From: an uncultured Bacteroidota bacterium
Lineage (GTDB): Bacteria; Bacteroidota; Bacteroidia; Flavobacteriales; Flavobacteriaceae
Direction of reading: 5' to 3'
Length of the DNA stretch: 52,249 bases
NCBI GenBank assembly: GCA_902520835.1
Contig: CABYPD010000008.1
Location: 1-52,249, forward strand
In this document: positions 36,235 through 46,909 of the stretch, one piece after another
Layout: each line of letters opens with the position of its first letter
Position numbering within the stretch: position 1 is the stretch's first letter
Position numbers and translations under genes: made by a program
The notes under the pieces: model-generated
The model's database searches: none
What the model was told of the DNA's origin: nothing
Seen by the model: only the letters and a program-made list of their open reading frames with translations

Positions 36235-36252
36235 ATATATAATTTAAAAAAT

Positions 36253-37488
36253 ATGGATAATTTATCGCTAATTGAATCTTTTTCAGAATTTAAAGATGAG
36301 AAGTTTATTGATAGGGTTACTTTAATGTCTATTCTAGAAGAAGTTTTCAGAAATACCTTGAAAAGAAAATTTGGGGATGATGAAAATTTTGATGTTATTA
36401 TTAATCCAGATAAAGGTGACTTAGAAATTTGGAGAAATAGAGTTGTAGTTGCTGATGATGATGTAGAGGATGATAATAGTCAAATTTCTCTTACAGATGC
36501 TAGGAAAATTGAACCTGATTTTGAAGTTGGTGAAGATGTATCTGAAGAAGTAAAGCTCATAGATTTAGGTAGAAGAGTAGTCCTTTCACTTAGGCAAAAC
36601 TTAGTTGCTAAGGTGCATGAACATGACAATGGGATTATTTATAAGCAATTTATTGACTTGGTAGGAGAAATTTATACCGCAGAAGTTCATCATATAAGAC
36701 ATAACGTTGTTATTCTATTAGACGACGATGGAAATGAAATAATAATGCCAAAGGATAGGCAGATACCATCAGATTTTTACAGAAAAGGTGATTCAATAAG
36801 AGGGATTATAGAATCTGTCGAATTAAAAGGAACAAAACCTTCAATAATCATGTCAAGGACATCTCCAAAGTTTTTAGAAAAGCTTTTTGAGCAAGATATT
36901 CCTGAAGTTTTTGATGGTTTAATAAACATAAAAAAAGTAGTTAGAATACCTGGTGAGAAGGCTAAGGTAGCAGTCGATTCATATGATGATAGAATTGATC
37001 CTGTTGGAGCTTGTGTAGGAATGAAAGGGTCAAGAATTCATGGCATTGTTAGAGAGCTTGGCAATGAGAATATTGATGTTGTTAATTACACTACTAACAC
37101 TCAGTTATTTATTACTAGATCATTGAGTCCTGCAAAAATAACATCACTTAAAATTGATGATGAAAATAAAACAGTTCAAGTTTATTTAGATTCTGATCAA
37201 GTTTCTAAAGCTATTGGAAGAGGAGGGTACAATATAAAGCTTGCTGGTCAATTGACAGGATATGAAATTGATGTTTTTAGAGAAGGCTCTGAAGAAGATG
37301 TTGAGTTAACTGAATTTTCTGACGAAATTGACTCATGGATTATCGATGAGTTTAAAAAAGCTGGACTTGACACTGCTAAAAGTATACTTGAGCAAGATGT
37401 TGAGGATCTTGCTAAAAGAACTGATTTAGAAGAAGAAACCATAATTGATGTTAGAAAAATTTTAAGTGAAGAGTTCGAAGAAAATTAA
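36253..37488 (+). CDS. nusA: Transcription termination/antitermination factor NusA
   Basis: 411 residues. NusA binds RNA polymerase and nascent RNA, and affects pausing, termination and antitermination. The N-terminal domain (about 1-125) is followed by an S1 domain (about 130-200, [18 protein letters not shown] and MPKDRQ), then KH1 and KH2 (about 225-350) with [22 protein letters not shown] and [20 protein letters not shown]. The C-terminal part is short and acidic, as in Bacteroidota. No rimP gene precedes it, although rimP-nusA-infB is the common order; tRNA-Gln and a terminator lie there. It shares one base with infB (TAATG). Confidence 0.96.
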   Translation: MDNLSLIESFSEFKDEKFIDRVTLMSILEEVFRNTLKRKFGDDENFDVIINPDKGDLEIWRNRVVVADDDVEDDNSQISLTDARKIEPDFEVGEDVSEEVKLIDLGRRVVLSLRQNLVAKVHEHDNGIIYKQFIDLVGEIYTAEVHHIRHNVVILLDDDGNEIIMPKDRQIPSDFYRKGDSIRGIIESVELKGTKPSIIMSRTSPKFLEKLFEQDIPEVFDGLINIKKVVRIPGEKAKVAVDSYDDRIDPVGACVGMKGSRIHGIVRELGNENIDVVNYTTNTQLFITRSLSPAKITSLKIDDENKTVQVYLDSDQVSKAIGRGGYNIKLAGQLTGYEIDVFREGSEEDVELTEFSDEIDSWIIDEFKKAGLDTAKSILEQDVEDLAKRTDLEEETIIDVRKILSEEFEEN

Positions 37489-40034
37489 TGAGTGATTTGA
37501 ATAAAATTAGGTTAAATAAAGTTGTTAGAGAATTTAATATTTCTCTTGAAAGAGTTGTAGAATTTCTCTCCTCGAAAGGACATACTATTGAAGCTAGACC
37601 CACTTCTAAGATTTCAACAAGTCAGTATGATTTGTTGCTCTCGGAATTTAAATCTGATAGATCCAGTAAGGTTGAGTCACACGATCTTACAGAGGAAAAA
37701 TTGAAAGAAAAAGAGGAATTACGAATCAAATTTGAAAGAGATCAAGAAATAAATAAAAATAGGATAATTACATCAAAATCATCTATTCACAAATTTAAAA
37801 AAATTGGAGAAATTGATCTTGATAAAAAAACTCCCAATCAAAATCTTGAAATTAAAAATGATGTAAATACTTTAAATTCTAAAGAAGACGATAATGAAAA
37901 AGTTTTAGAAAAAAATGAATCCAAAATTCATACTAAATATGAAAAACTTTCAGGTCTTAAAAAAACAGGTGAAAAAATAAATCTTGAAAAGTTTAATAAA
38001 CCTGATTCAGAAAATGATAGTACAAAAAACAAAAGAAAAAGAAGAAGAATTGCTAAAGATATTATAAACCAGAAAGATTCTTCAAAAAATACAATTGATA
38101 AACAAAATAAGTCAAGGAATGTTGCAATTACACCGTCAGATGATGAAGTTCAAAAGCAAATTAAGGAAACACTAGAAAAATTACAATCTTCCAAATCAAA
38201 AGCAGCAAAATATCGAAAAGAGAAAAGAGATACCCATAAAAAAAGAAGTGAGGATCAAGAAAAAACTGAATCTGAAAAGAAGGTTATTAAGGTAACTGAA
38301 TTTATAACTGTTGGTGAGGTGGCTACAATGATGGATGTTTCTGGAAATGATATTATTTCAGCTTGTATGTCTCTGGGTATAATGGTTACCATGAACCAAA
38401 GGCTTGATGCCGAAACACTTTCTGTTGTTGCTGATGAATTTGGATTTGAAGTAGATTTTGTAACTGCAGAAATTGAAGAATCAATTAATGTTAATTCTGA
38501 CTTGCCTGAAGATCTTCTTCCACGTCCTCCAATTGTTACAGTTATGGGCCATGTAGATCATGGTAAAACGTCATTACTTGATTTTATTAGAAAAGAAAAT
38601 GTTATAGCTGGAGAATCAGGTGGGATTACTCAACATATTGGCGCATACAGTGTTAAACTTAAAAATGATAATAAAATTACATTTTTAGACACTCCTGGTC
38701 ATGAGGCTTTTACAGCTATGAGAGCAAGAGGTACTCAATTAACTGATATCGTTGTGATAGTCATTGCTGCTGATGATGACATAATGCCTCAAACTAAAGA
38801 AGCAATTAGTCATGCCCAAGCTGCTGGTGTTCCAATTGTTTTTGCAATTAATAAAATAGATAGAGATGTAGCTAATCCTGAAAAAATCAAAGAGAAGTTA
38901 TCAGGAATGAATTTATTAGTTGAAGAGTGGGGTGGTAAAATACAATCTCATGATATCTCAGCCTTGAAAGGTATTGGAGTTGATGAATTATTGGAAAAAA
39001 TTCTTTTGGAATCTGAAATGTTAGAATTAAAAGCAAATCCAAATAAAGCACCTAGTGGGTCTGTAATTGAAGCTAGGTTAGATAAAGGGAAAGGTTATAT
39101 TTCTACTCTTCTTGTTCAGACTGGGACATTAAATATTGGAGATTATATTTTAGCTGGTCAATACAGTGGTAAGGTAAAGGCATTGTATGATGAAAGAGGT
39201 CATCAAATTAAATCTGCAGGACCATCAATGCCTGTTTCAGTTCTTGGGCTCGATGGTGCTCCTCAGGCAGGTGATAAATTCAATGTTTTTGTTGATGAAA
39301 AAGAAGCTAAACAAATTGCGGCAAAAAGAACACAACTTGTTAGAGAACAAAGTGTCAGAACTCAAAAACATATAACATTAGATGAAATTGGTAGAAGGAT
39401 TGCCATTGGTGATTTCAAAGAACTTAATATTATTTTAAAAGGTGATGTTGATGGTTCAGTAGAAGCACTTTCTGATTCTTTTCAAAAATTATCTACAGAT
39501 GAAATTATTGTCAACATTATTCATAAGGCTGTTGGCGCCATAACAGAATCAGATATTTTATTAGCTTCAGCTTCTGACGCAATTGTTATAGGATTTAATG
39601 TAAGACCTTCAGGCAATGCAAGGTCTATTGCTGATAAAGAAGAAGTCGATATTAGAAATTATTCCATTATTTATGATGCTATTAATGATCTTAAGGATGC
39701 CATGGAAGGGCTGTTATCACCTGAGCTGAAAGAGGAAATAACTGGTTCAGCTGAAATAAGAGAAACATTTAAAATTTCAAAAATTGGAACTATTGCAGGA
39801 TGTATGGTTATGAATGGTAAAATTAATCGAAAATCAAAAGTAAGACTTATTAGAGAAGGGATTGTTATAACTACGACAGAACTTTCCTCACTAAAAAGAT
39901 TTCAGGACGATGTTAAAGATGTTTCAAAGGGATATGATTGTGGTATTCAGTTAAAAAACTACAATGACATCAAGGTTGGTGATGTTTTAGAATGTTTCAA
40001 CGAGCTTAAAGTAAAAAAGAAACTAAAAAAATAG
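37488..40034 (+). CDS. infB: Translation initiation factor IF-2
   Basis: 848 residues. IF-2 is the GTPase that brings initiator tRNA to the small subunit. Residues 1-60 are the helical N-domain ([19 protein letters not shown]), followed by a long charged, low-complexity stretch (about 65-265, rich in K, E and N), then the IF2N-like segment and the G domain. G1 is GHVDHGKT (354-361), followed by [18 protein letters not shown] and NKID. Domains II-IV include the C-terminal [10 protein letters not shown], which contacts fMet-tRNA. The start is coupled to the nusA stop. It converges on the SPOR gene with an eight-base gap. Confidence 0.97.
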   Translation: MSDLNKIRLNKVVREFNISLERVVEFLSSKGHTIEARPTSKISTSQYDLLLSEFKSDRSSKVESHDLTEEKLKEKEELRIKFERDQEINKNRIITSKSSIHKFKKIGEIDLDKKTPNQNLEIKNDVNTLNSKEDDNEKVLEKNESKIHTKYEKLSGLKKTGEKINLEKFNKPDSENDSTKNKRKRRRIAKDIINQKDSSKNTIDKQNKSRNVAITPSDDEVQKQIKETLEKLQSSKSKAAKYRKEKRDTHKKRSEDQEKTESEKKVIKVTEFITVGEVATMMDVSGNDIISACMSLGIMVTMNQRLDAETLSVVADEFGFEVDFVTAEIEESINVNSDLPEDLLPRPPIVTVMGHVDHGKTSLLDFIRKENVIAGESGGITQHIGAYSVKLKNDNKITFLDTPGHEAFTAMRARGTQLTDIVVIVIAADDDIMPQTKEAISHAQAAGVPIVFAINKIDRDVANPEKIKEKLSGMNLLVEEWGGKIQSHDISALKGIGVDELLEKILLESEMLELKANPNKAPSGSVIEARLDKGKGYISTLLVQTGTLNIGDYILAGQYSGKVKALYDERGHQIKSAGPSMPVSVLGLDGAPQAGDKFNVFVDEKEAKQIAAKRTQLVREQSVRTQKHITLDEIGRRIAIGDFKELNIILKGDVDGSVEALSDSFQKLSTDEIIVNIIHKAVGAITESDILLASASDAIVIGFNVRPSGNARSIADKEEVDIRNYSIIYDAINDLKDAMEGLLSPELKEEITGSAEIRETFKISKIGTIAGCMVMNGKINRKSKVRLIREGIVITTTELSSLKRFQDDVKDVSKGYDCGIQLKNYNDIKVGDVLECFNELKVKKKLKK

Positions 40035-40042
40035 ATTAATCT

Positions 40043-40411
40043 TTAATTATCAGGCATAAATACAAATGCAGATTTAAATTCTTTCCTTAAAATTTTTAAT
40101 TTTTTTTCAGCATCCAATTTAGATTTATACTTACCTATACGAACTTTATAGTTTGGAGTTTCAAAATAAAAATAAACACTATCCTCTATAAATTTTTCAG
40201 AAACTAATTTTGATATTGAATCTCCAATTACAAATTGTCCACTAAATAATTGAATTGAGTAATAGTTTTTTTTAAAATTTTTTTTATCAATAACTTTTTT
40301 AATTTTTAGAACACTGTCTAATTTTGGATCATTGATAAGGTTGAGTCTATCAGTTTGAGAATAAGTTATGCTTAAAAATAATAAACAAATGATAGTTAAT
40401 TTTTTTTTCAT
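40043..40411 (-). CDS. SPOR-domain exported protein
   Basis: 122 residues with a signal peptide (KKKLTIICLLFLSITYSQ). The rest is mostly one SPOR-like domain (about 50-120): YYSIQLFSGQF, then FYFETPNYKVRIGKYKSKLDAEKKLKIL and SAFVF. SPOR domains bind denuded peptidoglycan strands, often at the division site, so this is probably a small periplasmic cell-wall-binding protein. A -7 box lies eight bases upstream of its ATG. It converges on infB and is divergent from the act operon. Confidence 0.82.
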   Translation of the reverse strand: MKKKLTIICLLFLSITYSQTDRLNLINDPKLDSVLKIKKVIDKKNFKKNYYSIQLFSGQFVIGDSISKLVSEKFIEDSVYFYFETPNYKVRIGKYKSKLDAEKKLKILRKEFKSAFVFMPDN

Positions 40412-40419
40412 TTCTATTA

Positions 40420-40427
40420 CAAATATA
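40420..40427 (-). promoter_or_regulatory. -7 box of the SPOR gene
   Basis: On the minus strand this reads TATATTTG, an exact TAnnTTTG match. The ATG at 40411 begins eight bases after it, so the leader would be only a few bases. No -33 match. Confidence 0.4.
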
Positions 40428-40510
40428 ATTCTTTACTTTTTTAATTTATTTTACTTAATTGTTAAACATATTTGACCTAAAGTTTTTTAAATGTTAAAAT
40501 ATTAAAATAG

Positions 40511-40530
40511 ATTAAAAATATGTTTTTAAT
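40511..40530. repeat. Inverted repeat upstream of the act operon
   Basis: Arms ATTAAAAA (40511-40518) and TTTTTAAT (40523-40530) around TATG. TTAAAA also occurs at 40494 and 40502, giving A-tracts at 8-10 base spacing. It lies about 30-50 bases upstream of the inferred act transcript start, where an activator site or curved DNA would sit. Confidence 0.45.
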
Positions 40531-40545
40531 ATGGTTAATGTTTAT

Positions 40546-40553
40546 TATTTTTG
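40546..40553 (+). promoter_or_regulatory. -7 box of the act-cox operon
   Basis: TATTTTTG fits TAnnTTTG. The predicted transcript start is near 40558, about 22 bases before the TTG start of actA. No convincing -33 element, which would suit an activated promoter. Confidence 0.45.
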
Positions 40554-40579
40554 ATCCCTAAAATCAAGCAATTTTTTAA

Positions 40580-41887
40580 TTGTTGGAAACTATTAAAAAC
40601 AAAAACCTAAGTCAATCTTTTAAGAAACTTGTTGTCTCTAGATTTTTTGCGCTTGTAATTCTTATTTTTTCCTTTTCTTTTGGTGGTTTTTCTCAAGAAG
40701 TTGATATTGCAAAAGGTAAGTCTTTATTTAATGCGAACTGTGCCGCTTGTCATAAATTAAATAAAAATCTTATTGGTCCTGCCCTTGCGGGTGTTTCAGC
40801 TAAATATGAAAAAGAATGGCTGTATTCATGGATTAAAAATAGTAATGCAATGATTAAATCTGGTGATGAAAGAGCTGTTGCTATTTGGGAAGAATGGAAT
40901 AAAGCTGCTATGAATGCTTTTCCACAACTTACAAATATGGATATTGACAATATTTTAGCCTATACTGATTATGTGCCTGAACCAGTTGCTGTTGCAGCAT
41001 CTACTGTCGTTACATCCCAAGCTCCAACTGCAGGTTCTGTTTCTACAGATATTATTCTTGTTGTCTTAGTTATAATTCTTTGTGTTTTAGTTTCTATGTT
41101 ATTTTTGGTAAACAAAACTCTCAAAGCAATTGCTAATAAAAATGGAATTGAATTTGAAAAATCAAAACCATTATTTAAAGTTCCAATTTGGAAATTATTT
41201 ATCAAAAATCAATTTCTAGTTTTTTGTTCTGTAGTTTTCTTTTTACTTTCAAGCGCTTATTTTGCATATGGCTGGATGATGCAAATTGGTATTGATCAAG
41301 GTTATATGCCTGTACAACCAATTCATTATTCTCACAAAATACATTCTGGAGCAAATCAAATAGATTGTCAATATTGTCACTCATCAGCAAGATCTTCCAA
41401 GCATTCTGGAATTCCATCATTAAATGTTTGCATGAATTGTCATGAAAATATTGCTGAATATAATGGTGAAGAGGATCTTGAAAAAGGTTATACAAAAGAT
41501 TTTTATACCAATGAGATAAAAAAATTATATAAAGCTGTGGGATGGGATGAGCAAAGTAGAACGTATACAGGAGATACTGAGCCAGTTAAATGGGTTAGGA
41601 TTCATAACTTACCCGATTTTGTCTACTTCAATCACTCACAACATGTAAATGTTGCAGGTATTGATTGTAAAGAATGTCATGGTCCTATTGAAGAAATGGA
41701 AATTGTATACCAGCATTCATCATTGACAATGGGATGGTGTATTAGTTGTCATCGAGAGTCTGATGTAAAAGTAAAAAATAATGAGTATTACACTAAGATT
41801 CATGAAGAGTTATCTAAAAAGTATGGTGTTGAAAAATTAACTGTAGCTCAAATGGGAGGTCTTGAATGTGGCAAATGTCACTATTAA
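40580..41887 (+). CDS. actA: Alternative complex III multihaem cytochrome c subunit ActA
   Basis: 435 residues. It begins with tandem TTG codons at 40580 and 40583; an upstream in-frame ATG at 40538 is cut off by a stop, so a TTG start is needed. A signal peptide (about 1-38, ending FSQ) is followed by a monohaem cytochrome domain (C54-H58, GPALAGVSAKYEKEW), a transmembrane helix (155-177), a second helix (211-232) and a five-haem domain with CxxCH at 263, 284, 363, 387 and 430. The fusion of a monohaem domain to the pentahaem ActA is the Bacteroidota form. It carries electrons from quinol oxidation towards the terminal oxidase. Confidence 0.92.
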   Translation: MLETIKNKNLSQSFKKLVVSRFFALVILIFSFSFGGFSQEVDIAKGKSLFNANCAACHKLNKNLIGPALAGVSAKYEKEWLYSWIKNSNAMIKSGDERAVAIWEEWNKAAMNAFPQLTNMDIDNILAYTDYVPEPVAVAASTVVTSQAPTAGSVSTDIILVVLVIILCVLVSMLFLVNKTLKAIANKNGIEFEKSKPLFKVPIWKLFIKNQFLVFCSVVFFLLSSAYFAYGWMMQIGIDQGYMPVQPIHYSHKIHSGANQIDCQYCHSSARSSKHSGIPSLNVCMNCHENIAEYNGEEDLEKGYTKDFYTNEIKKLYKAVGWDEQSRTYTGDTEPVKWVRIHNLPDFVYFNHSQHVNVAGIDCKECHGPIEEMEIVYQHSSLTMGWCISCHRESDVKVKNNEYYTKIHEELSKKYGVEKLTVAQMGGLECGKCHY

Positions 41888-41898
41888 AATTTGATTGA

Positions 41899-44800
41899 AT
41901 GAATCAAGAAAAAAAATATTGGAAAAGTGAAATTGAGTTAAAGCCTAACAGCGCCATTGATCAGTTAAGAAATAATGAGTTTACTGAAAAATTACCTGTA
42001 GACGAAAATATTTTTACTAATGACTCAATCAATAATACACAAACTGATAGAAGAGACTTTTTAAAATATTTAGGCTTTAGCACAACAGCTGCTGTACTTG
42101 CAAGTTGTGAGGGGCCGGTTCACAAATCTGTTCCTTATGTGGTTCAACCTGATAGAATAATTCCAGGTATTGCAAATTATTATGCAACTACACTGTATGA
42201 TGGCTACGACTCCGCAAATGTCCTTGTTAAAACTAGAGAAGGCAGACCTATTAAAATTGAGAATAACAAACTATCCTCTTACAATGGATATGCAAATGCT
42301 AGATTAAATGCTTCAATTCTTGGTCTATATGATAGTGGTAGGGTTCAAGGACCTACTATAAATCAACAAGATGTTTCTTGGGATAATTTTAGTAACAATA
42401 TTAAAGCACAATTGAGTTCATTAAAATCCTTAGATCAACCAGTTGTTTTATTGACATCAACTATCAATAGTCCAACTAGTAAAAAAATTATATCTGAGTT
42501 CATTAACAAATATCCTAATATTGAACATATTGAGTATGATTCAATTTCTGAGTCTTCAACATTAGACGCTCATGAATTAATGTATGGTTTAAGAGCTCTT
42601 CCCTATTATGATTTTCAAAATGCCAAATGCATTGTTTCAATTGGTGCAGATTTTTTAGGTGATTGGCAAGGTTCAAATTACGATCATGATTATGTAAAAG
42701 GAAGAATACCAAATAAAAATAATGGAAAAGCTTCCATGTCAAAACATATACAAATTGAATCAAACATGTCGATTACCGGATCGAATGCAGATTTGAGAGT
42801 TCCATTATCGTTAAGTGACCAAAAATTATTTTTAGCTCACTTGTACAAAAAAATATCAGGTGATTCTAACTCAATTCAATCTATTTCAGATGATCTACTA
42901 AAGAAGGTAAATTATGCTGCTGAACATTTACTTTCTAATTCTTCAAAGTCAGTTGTTGTTTGTGGATTAGATGATTTAAGTGCTCAAATAATCACTAATA
43001 GAATTAATGATTTATTAAGTTCTAGTGTAAAGAGTAAAACTAAAGTCTCTTTAGTAAGAAATGGTAGTGATTCAAAAGTAAATAGCCTTTTAAATAGAAT
43101 AAAAAAAGGAGATATTAAAGGATTAATAATGAGTGGTGTAAATCCTTGCTACACATTATCTAATTCAAAGGATTTTACAGAAGCTTTAAAAAAATTAAAT
43201 TTTAGTGTTACTTTCTCAATGAAAATTGATGAAACAGCTATCAACTCATCACATGTTGCAGCTATCCCACATCAATTAGAGTCGTGGGGAGACTTTGAAT
43301 TTATAAATGGAGAATACAGCTTAACACAGCCAACCATCAAGCCTCTTTTTGATACTAAACAGCTTGAAGATTGTTTACTGAGTTGGTCTGAAAGCCAAAG
43401 TTCTTTTTATGATAAAATCAGAGATAATTGGAAAAATAATATTTTAGATTCACCTCAAAAATGGAATTCTTCTTTACATGATGGAGTTTATTCCTCAACT
43501 AGTACAATTAATTTAAATTATAATAATCTACAATACTCTACATACTTATCTCAGTTAGTATCTATTAACAATGACGGATATGATTTGATTATGTACTCTA
43601 AAATTGGTATGGGTGATGGGCAACAGGCTAATAATCCTTGGTTACAAGAATTTCCAGATCCATTGACTAGGGTATCGTGGGATAACTATTTAACTGTATC
43701 AAAATTTGATGCTGAAAAAATTGGTCTAAAAAATTATAATGAATCAAACGGGGCTTTAAATAGTAATTACGCTTTGATAAAAATAAATGAAACAGAACTA
43801 AAAGTCCCCGTGATTATTCAACCTGGTCAGGCAAAAGGAACTGTTGGTTTATCCTTTGGATATGGTAGAGAGATTGGAATTAAGGATGAGATGAAAACTG
43901 GTGTTAATGCTTTTAAACTCTACAAAGAATTTTCAAAATCTCAAAAAGTTACATTATCATCAGTATATGAAATTCATGAGTTTGCTTGCGTACAGTTGCA
44001 TAATACTCTTATGGGTAGAGGCGATATAATTAAGGAAACTACATTAGATATTTTTAATACAAAAGATAAAGAATATTGGAACCCTATTCCAAAAGTATCT
44101 AAAAATCATATCGAGACACCTGTTAACTCTAATGAGGTTGACATGTGGACTGAGTTTGACAGATCAATTGGCCACCATTTTAACTTATCCATTGATCTTA
44201 ATGCATGTACTGGTTGTGGTGCTTGTGTAATTGCTTGTCACGCCGAAAATAATGTTCCAGTGGTTGGTAAAGAAGAAGTTAGAAAATCTAGAGATATGCA
44301 TTGGCTAAGAATAGATAGATACTATTCTTCAGAAGACAATTTTTCGTCAGATATTGAAAAGAAAGAAAATATATCAGGCTTGGGTGAATCCCTTTCAATT
44401 TTTGGAGAAATGGAAGAGCCAAGCGATAATCCTCAGGTTGTTTTCCAGCCTGTGATGTGTCAGCATTGTAATCATGCTCCATGTGAAACCGTTTGTCCAG
44501 TTGCTGCTTCATCGCACGGTAGACAAGGGCAAAACCACATGGCTTATAATAGATGTGTAGGAACTCGTTATTGTGCAAATAACTGTCCCTATAAAGTAAG
44601 AAGATTTAACTGGTTTTTATACAATAATAACGATGAATTTGATTTTCATATGAATGATGATTTAGGAAAAATGGTTCTGAATCCTGATGTAGTTGTTAGA
44701 TCGAGAGGAGTTATGGAAAAATGTTCTTTCTGTATACAAGGGACTCAGTCTGTTATATTGAAAGCTAAAAATGAAGGAAGAGAAGTTGAAAAAAATGAGT

Positions 44801-44997
44801 TTAATAATGTTGTTGCATGTTCTGCAGCATGTTCAACTGGCGCTCTTCAATTTGGAGATATTAATAATAAAGAAAGTGAAGTATATAAAAGAAAACAAGA
44901 TGATAGAGTATACCACCTTCTTGAATATGTAGGAACAAAACCTAATGTGTTTTATCATACAAAGGTTAGAAATATTGATAAAAATAAAAGTATATAG
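41899..44997 (+). CDS. actB: Alternative complex III iron-sulfur subunit ActB
   Basis: 1032 residues. A twin-arginine motif (RRDFLKYLGF, 51-60) and the lipobox LASC (Cys70) mark a Tat-exported lipoprotein. The large middle part (about 100-730) is a molybdopterin-oxidoreductase-like domain that in this complex carries no molybdenum cofactor. The C-terminal part is an FeS domain beginning at C770 (CTGCGACVIAC) with further groups CQHCNHAPCETVCPVA, CVGTRYCANNCPYKVRR, EKCSFCIQG and ACSAACSTGA, giving ligands for several clusters. ActB faces the periplasm and takes electrons from quinol at ActC. Confidence 0.94.
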   Translation: MNQEKKYWKSEIELKPNSAIDQLRNNEFTEKLPVDENIFTNDSINNTQTDRRDFLKYLGFSTTAAVLASCEGPVHKSVPYVVQPDRIIPGIANYYATTLYDGYDSANVLVKTREGRPIKIENNKLSSYNGYANARLNASILGLYDSGRVQGPTINQQDVSWDNFSNNIKAQLSSLKSLDQPVVLLTSTINSPTSKKIISEFINKYPNIEHIEYDSISESSTLDAHELMYGLRALPYYDFQNAKCIVSIGADFLGDWQGSNYDHDYVKGRIPNKNNGKASMSKHIQIESNMSITGSNADLRVPLSLSDQKLFLAHLYKKISGDSNSIQSISDDLLKKVNYAAEHLLSNSSKSVVVCGLDDLSAQIITNRINDLLSSSVKSKTKVSLVRNGSDSKVNSLLNRIKKGDIKGLIMSGVNPCYTLSNSKDFTEALKKLNFSVTFSMKIDETAINSSHVAAIPHQLESWGDFEFINGEYSLTQPTIKPLFDTKQLEDCLLSWSESQSSFYDKIRDNWKNNILDSPQKWNSSLHDGVYSSTSTINLNYNNLQYSTYLSQLVSINNDGYDLIMYSKIGMGDGQQANNPWLQEFPDPLTRVSWDNYLTVSKFDAEKIGLKNYNESNGALNSNYALIKINETELKVPVIIQPGQAKGTVGLSFGYGREIGIKDEMKTGVNAFKLYKEFSKSQKVTLSSVYEIHEFACVQLHNTLMGRGDIIKETTLDIFNTKDKEYWNPIPKVSKNHIETPVNSNEVDMWTEFDRSIGHHFNLSIDLNACTGCGACVIACHAENNVPVVGKEEVRKSRDMHWLRIDRYYSSEDNFSSDIEKKENISGLGESLSIFGEMEEPSDNPQVVFQPVMCQHCNHAPCETVCPVAASSHGRQGQNHMAYNRCVGTRYCANNCPYKVRRFNWFLYNNNDEFDFHMNDDLGKMVLNPDVVVRSRGVMEKCSFCIQGTQSVILKAKNEGREVEKNEFNNVVACSAACSTGALQFGDINNKESEVYKRKQDDRVYHLLEYVGTKPNVFYHTKVRNIDKNKSI

Positions 44998-46389
44998 ATG
45001 GCATCTCATTACGAAGCACCAATTAGGAAGCCTTTAATTACTGGTAATAAAACTTATCATCAGATTTCTGTTGATGTTGCAAAGCCAATTGAAGGTAAAG
45101 CCAATAAGCAATGGTGGATTGTTTTTTCAATCTCTCTTGTTCTGTTTATGTGGGGTGTTGGATGTATGATTTATACAATAACTACAGGAATAGGAGTCTG
45201 GGGATTAAATAAAACTGTTGGATGGGCCTGGGATATTACAAATTTTGTTTGGTGGATCGGGATTGGACATGCGGGTACATTAATTTCGGCTGTTTTACTT
45301 CTTTTCAGACAAAAATGGAGAATGGGTATTAATAGATCTGCTGAGGCTATGACAATTTTTTCAGTAATGCAAGCAGGTTTATTCCCACTTATTCATATGG
45401 GAAGACCTTGGCTTGCATATTGGGTTTTACCAATACCAAATCAATTTGGTTCATTATGGGTTAATTTTAATTCACCTCTTTTATGGGATGTTTTTGCCAT
45501 ATCAACATATTTGACTGTGTCACTAGTTTTCTGGTGGACAGGTCTTCTCCCTGACTTTGCAATGATTAGAGATAGAGCTGTTAAACCTTTTCAAAAGAAA
45601 ATTTATAGCCTTGTCAGTTTTGGTTGGAGTGGAAGAGCCAAAGACTGGCAAAGATTTGAGGAGATTTCACTTGTATTAGCTGGTTTAGCTACGCCTTTAG
45701 TATTGTCAGTTCACACTATTGTTTCTTTTGACTTTGCTACATCAGTGATCCCTGGTTGGCATACCACGATTTTTCCGCCATATTTTGTTGCTGGAGCTAT
45801 ATTTTCTGGTTTTGCAATGGTGAATACATTACTTATTGTAATGAGAAAAGTATGTAATCTTGAAGACTATATTACACTTCAACATATTGAACTTATGAAT
45901 ATTGTAATTATGATTACAGGTTCTATAGTTGGCTGTGCATATATAACGGAGCTTTTTATTGCATGGTATTCAGGTGTTGAATACGAACAATATGCTTTTT
46001 TGAATAGAGCTACTGGTCCTTACTGGTGGGCTTATTGGGCAATGATGACATGTAATGTTTTTTCTCCGCAGCTTATGTGGTTTAAAAAATTAAGAACTAG
46101 CATAATATTCTCTTTCGTGATTTCTATTGTAGTAAATATTGGAATGTGGTTTGAAAGATTTGTGATTATTGTTACTTCTTTACACAGAGATTATTTACCA
46201 TCATCTTGGACTATGTTTTCTCCATCGTTTGTAGATATTGGTATTTTCATAGGAACTATTGGTTTTTTCTTTGTTTTATTTCTTCTTTATGCGAGAACTT
46301 TTCCAGTTATTGCTCAGGCAGAAGTCAAAACAATTTTAAAATCATCTGGTGATAATTATAAAAAAATGAGAGATAAGAATGGCAAATAA
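44998..46389 (+). CDS. actC: Alternative complex III NrfD-like membrane subunit ActC
   Basis: 463 residues with about ten transmembrane helices; NrfD/PsrC family. It holds the quinol-binding site next to ActB and is thought to couple quinol oxidation to charge movement. Visible marks are NFVWWIGIGHAGTLISAVLLL near residues 80-100, QAGLFPLIHMGRPWLAYWVLP, LVLSVHTIVSFDFA and GPYWWAYWAMMTCNV. It starts directly after the actB stop and its last 11 bases overlap actD. Confidence 0.95.
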   Translation: MASHYEAPIRKPLITGNKTYHQISVDVAKPIEGKANKQWWIVFSISLVLFMWGVGCMIYTITTGIGVWGLNKTVGWAWDITNFVWWIGIGHAGTLISAVLLLFRQKWRMGINRSAEAMTIFSVMQAGLFPLIHMGRPWLAYWVLPIPNQFGSLWVNFNSPLLWDVFAISTYLTVSLVFWWTGLLPDFAMIRDRAVKPFQKKIYSLVSFGWSGRAKDWQRFEEISLVLAGLATPLVLSVHTIVSFDFATSVIPGWHTTIFPPYFVAGAIFSGFAMVNTLLIVMRKVCNLEDYITLQHIELMNIVIMITGSIVGCAYITELFIAWYSGVEYEQYAFLNRATGPYWWAYWAMMTCNVFSPQLMWFKKLRTSIIFSFVISIVVNIGMWFERFVIIVTSLHRDYLPSSWTMFSPSFVDIGIFIGTIGFFFVLFLLYARTFPVIAQAEVKTILKSSGDNYKKMRDKNGK

Positions 46390-46909
46390 ATTTTTACATG
46401 TTATATATGATGATGATGATAAGCTTTTAGATGCTGTTAAGTTTCTAAAAAAAGAAGGAGTTTATATTGAAGATGTTTTTACTCCATTTCCTGTCCATGG
46501 ACTGGATAAAGCTCTAGGTTTAGAACCTACAAGAATATCAATAGCTGGCTTTTTATATGGTTGTATTGGATTTGCATTTGCAATTTTAATGATGAATTAT
46601 ATCATGATTGAAGATTGGCCTCAAAATATCGGTGGGAAACCAAGTTTTAGTTTTATAGAAAATATGCCAGCATTTGTGCCTATTATGTTTGAATTAACTG
46701 TATTCTTTTCAGCACACTTAATGGTTATTACATTTTATCTTAGAAGTAGACTTTGGCCGTTCAAGGCTGCTGAAAATCCAATTCCAGAAACAACTGATGA
46801 TAAGTTTTTAGTTCAAATTCCTGTAAGTGATAATGAAAAAGAGCTTAAATCAAAAGTGAAGAAAACAGATATATTTAAAATTGATTTAGTCGAAAATAAA
46901 GATGAATAA
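46379..46909 (+). CDS. actD: Alternative complex III membrane subunit ActD (DUF3341)
   Basis: 176 residues. The first part (about 1-45) is cytoplasmic and resembles a small ferredoxin-like fold (FLHVIYDDDDKLLDAVKFLK); two transmembrane helices follow (about 58-80 and 98-122), with VFTPFPVHGLDKALGL between as the DUF3341 mark. The C-terminal tail is charged. It is a structural membrane subunit of the complex. It overlaps both neighbours (11 bases with actC, 8 with actE). Confidence 0.93.
   Translation: MANKFLHVIYDDDDKLLDAVKFLKKEGVYIEDVFTPFPVHGLDKALGLEPTRISIAGFLYGCIGFAFAILMMNYIMIEDWPQNIGGKPSFSFIENMPAFVPIMFELTVFFSAHLMVITFYLRSRLWPFKAAENPIPETTDDKFLVQIPVSDNEKELKSKVKKTDIFKIDLVENKDE

Noticed and set aside
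42700-44100. ActB as an active molybdenum oxidoreductase
   Set aside because: Position in the act operon and the known family indicate that this domain carries no cofactor in alternative complex III.
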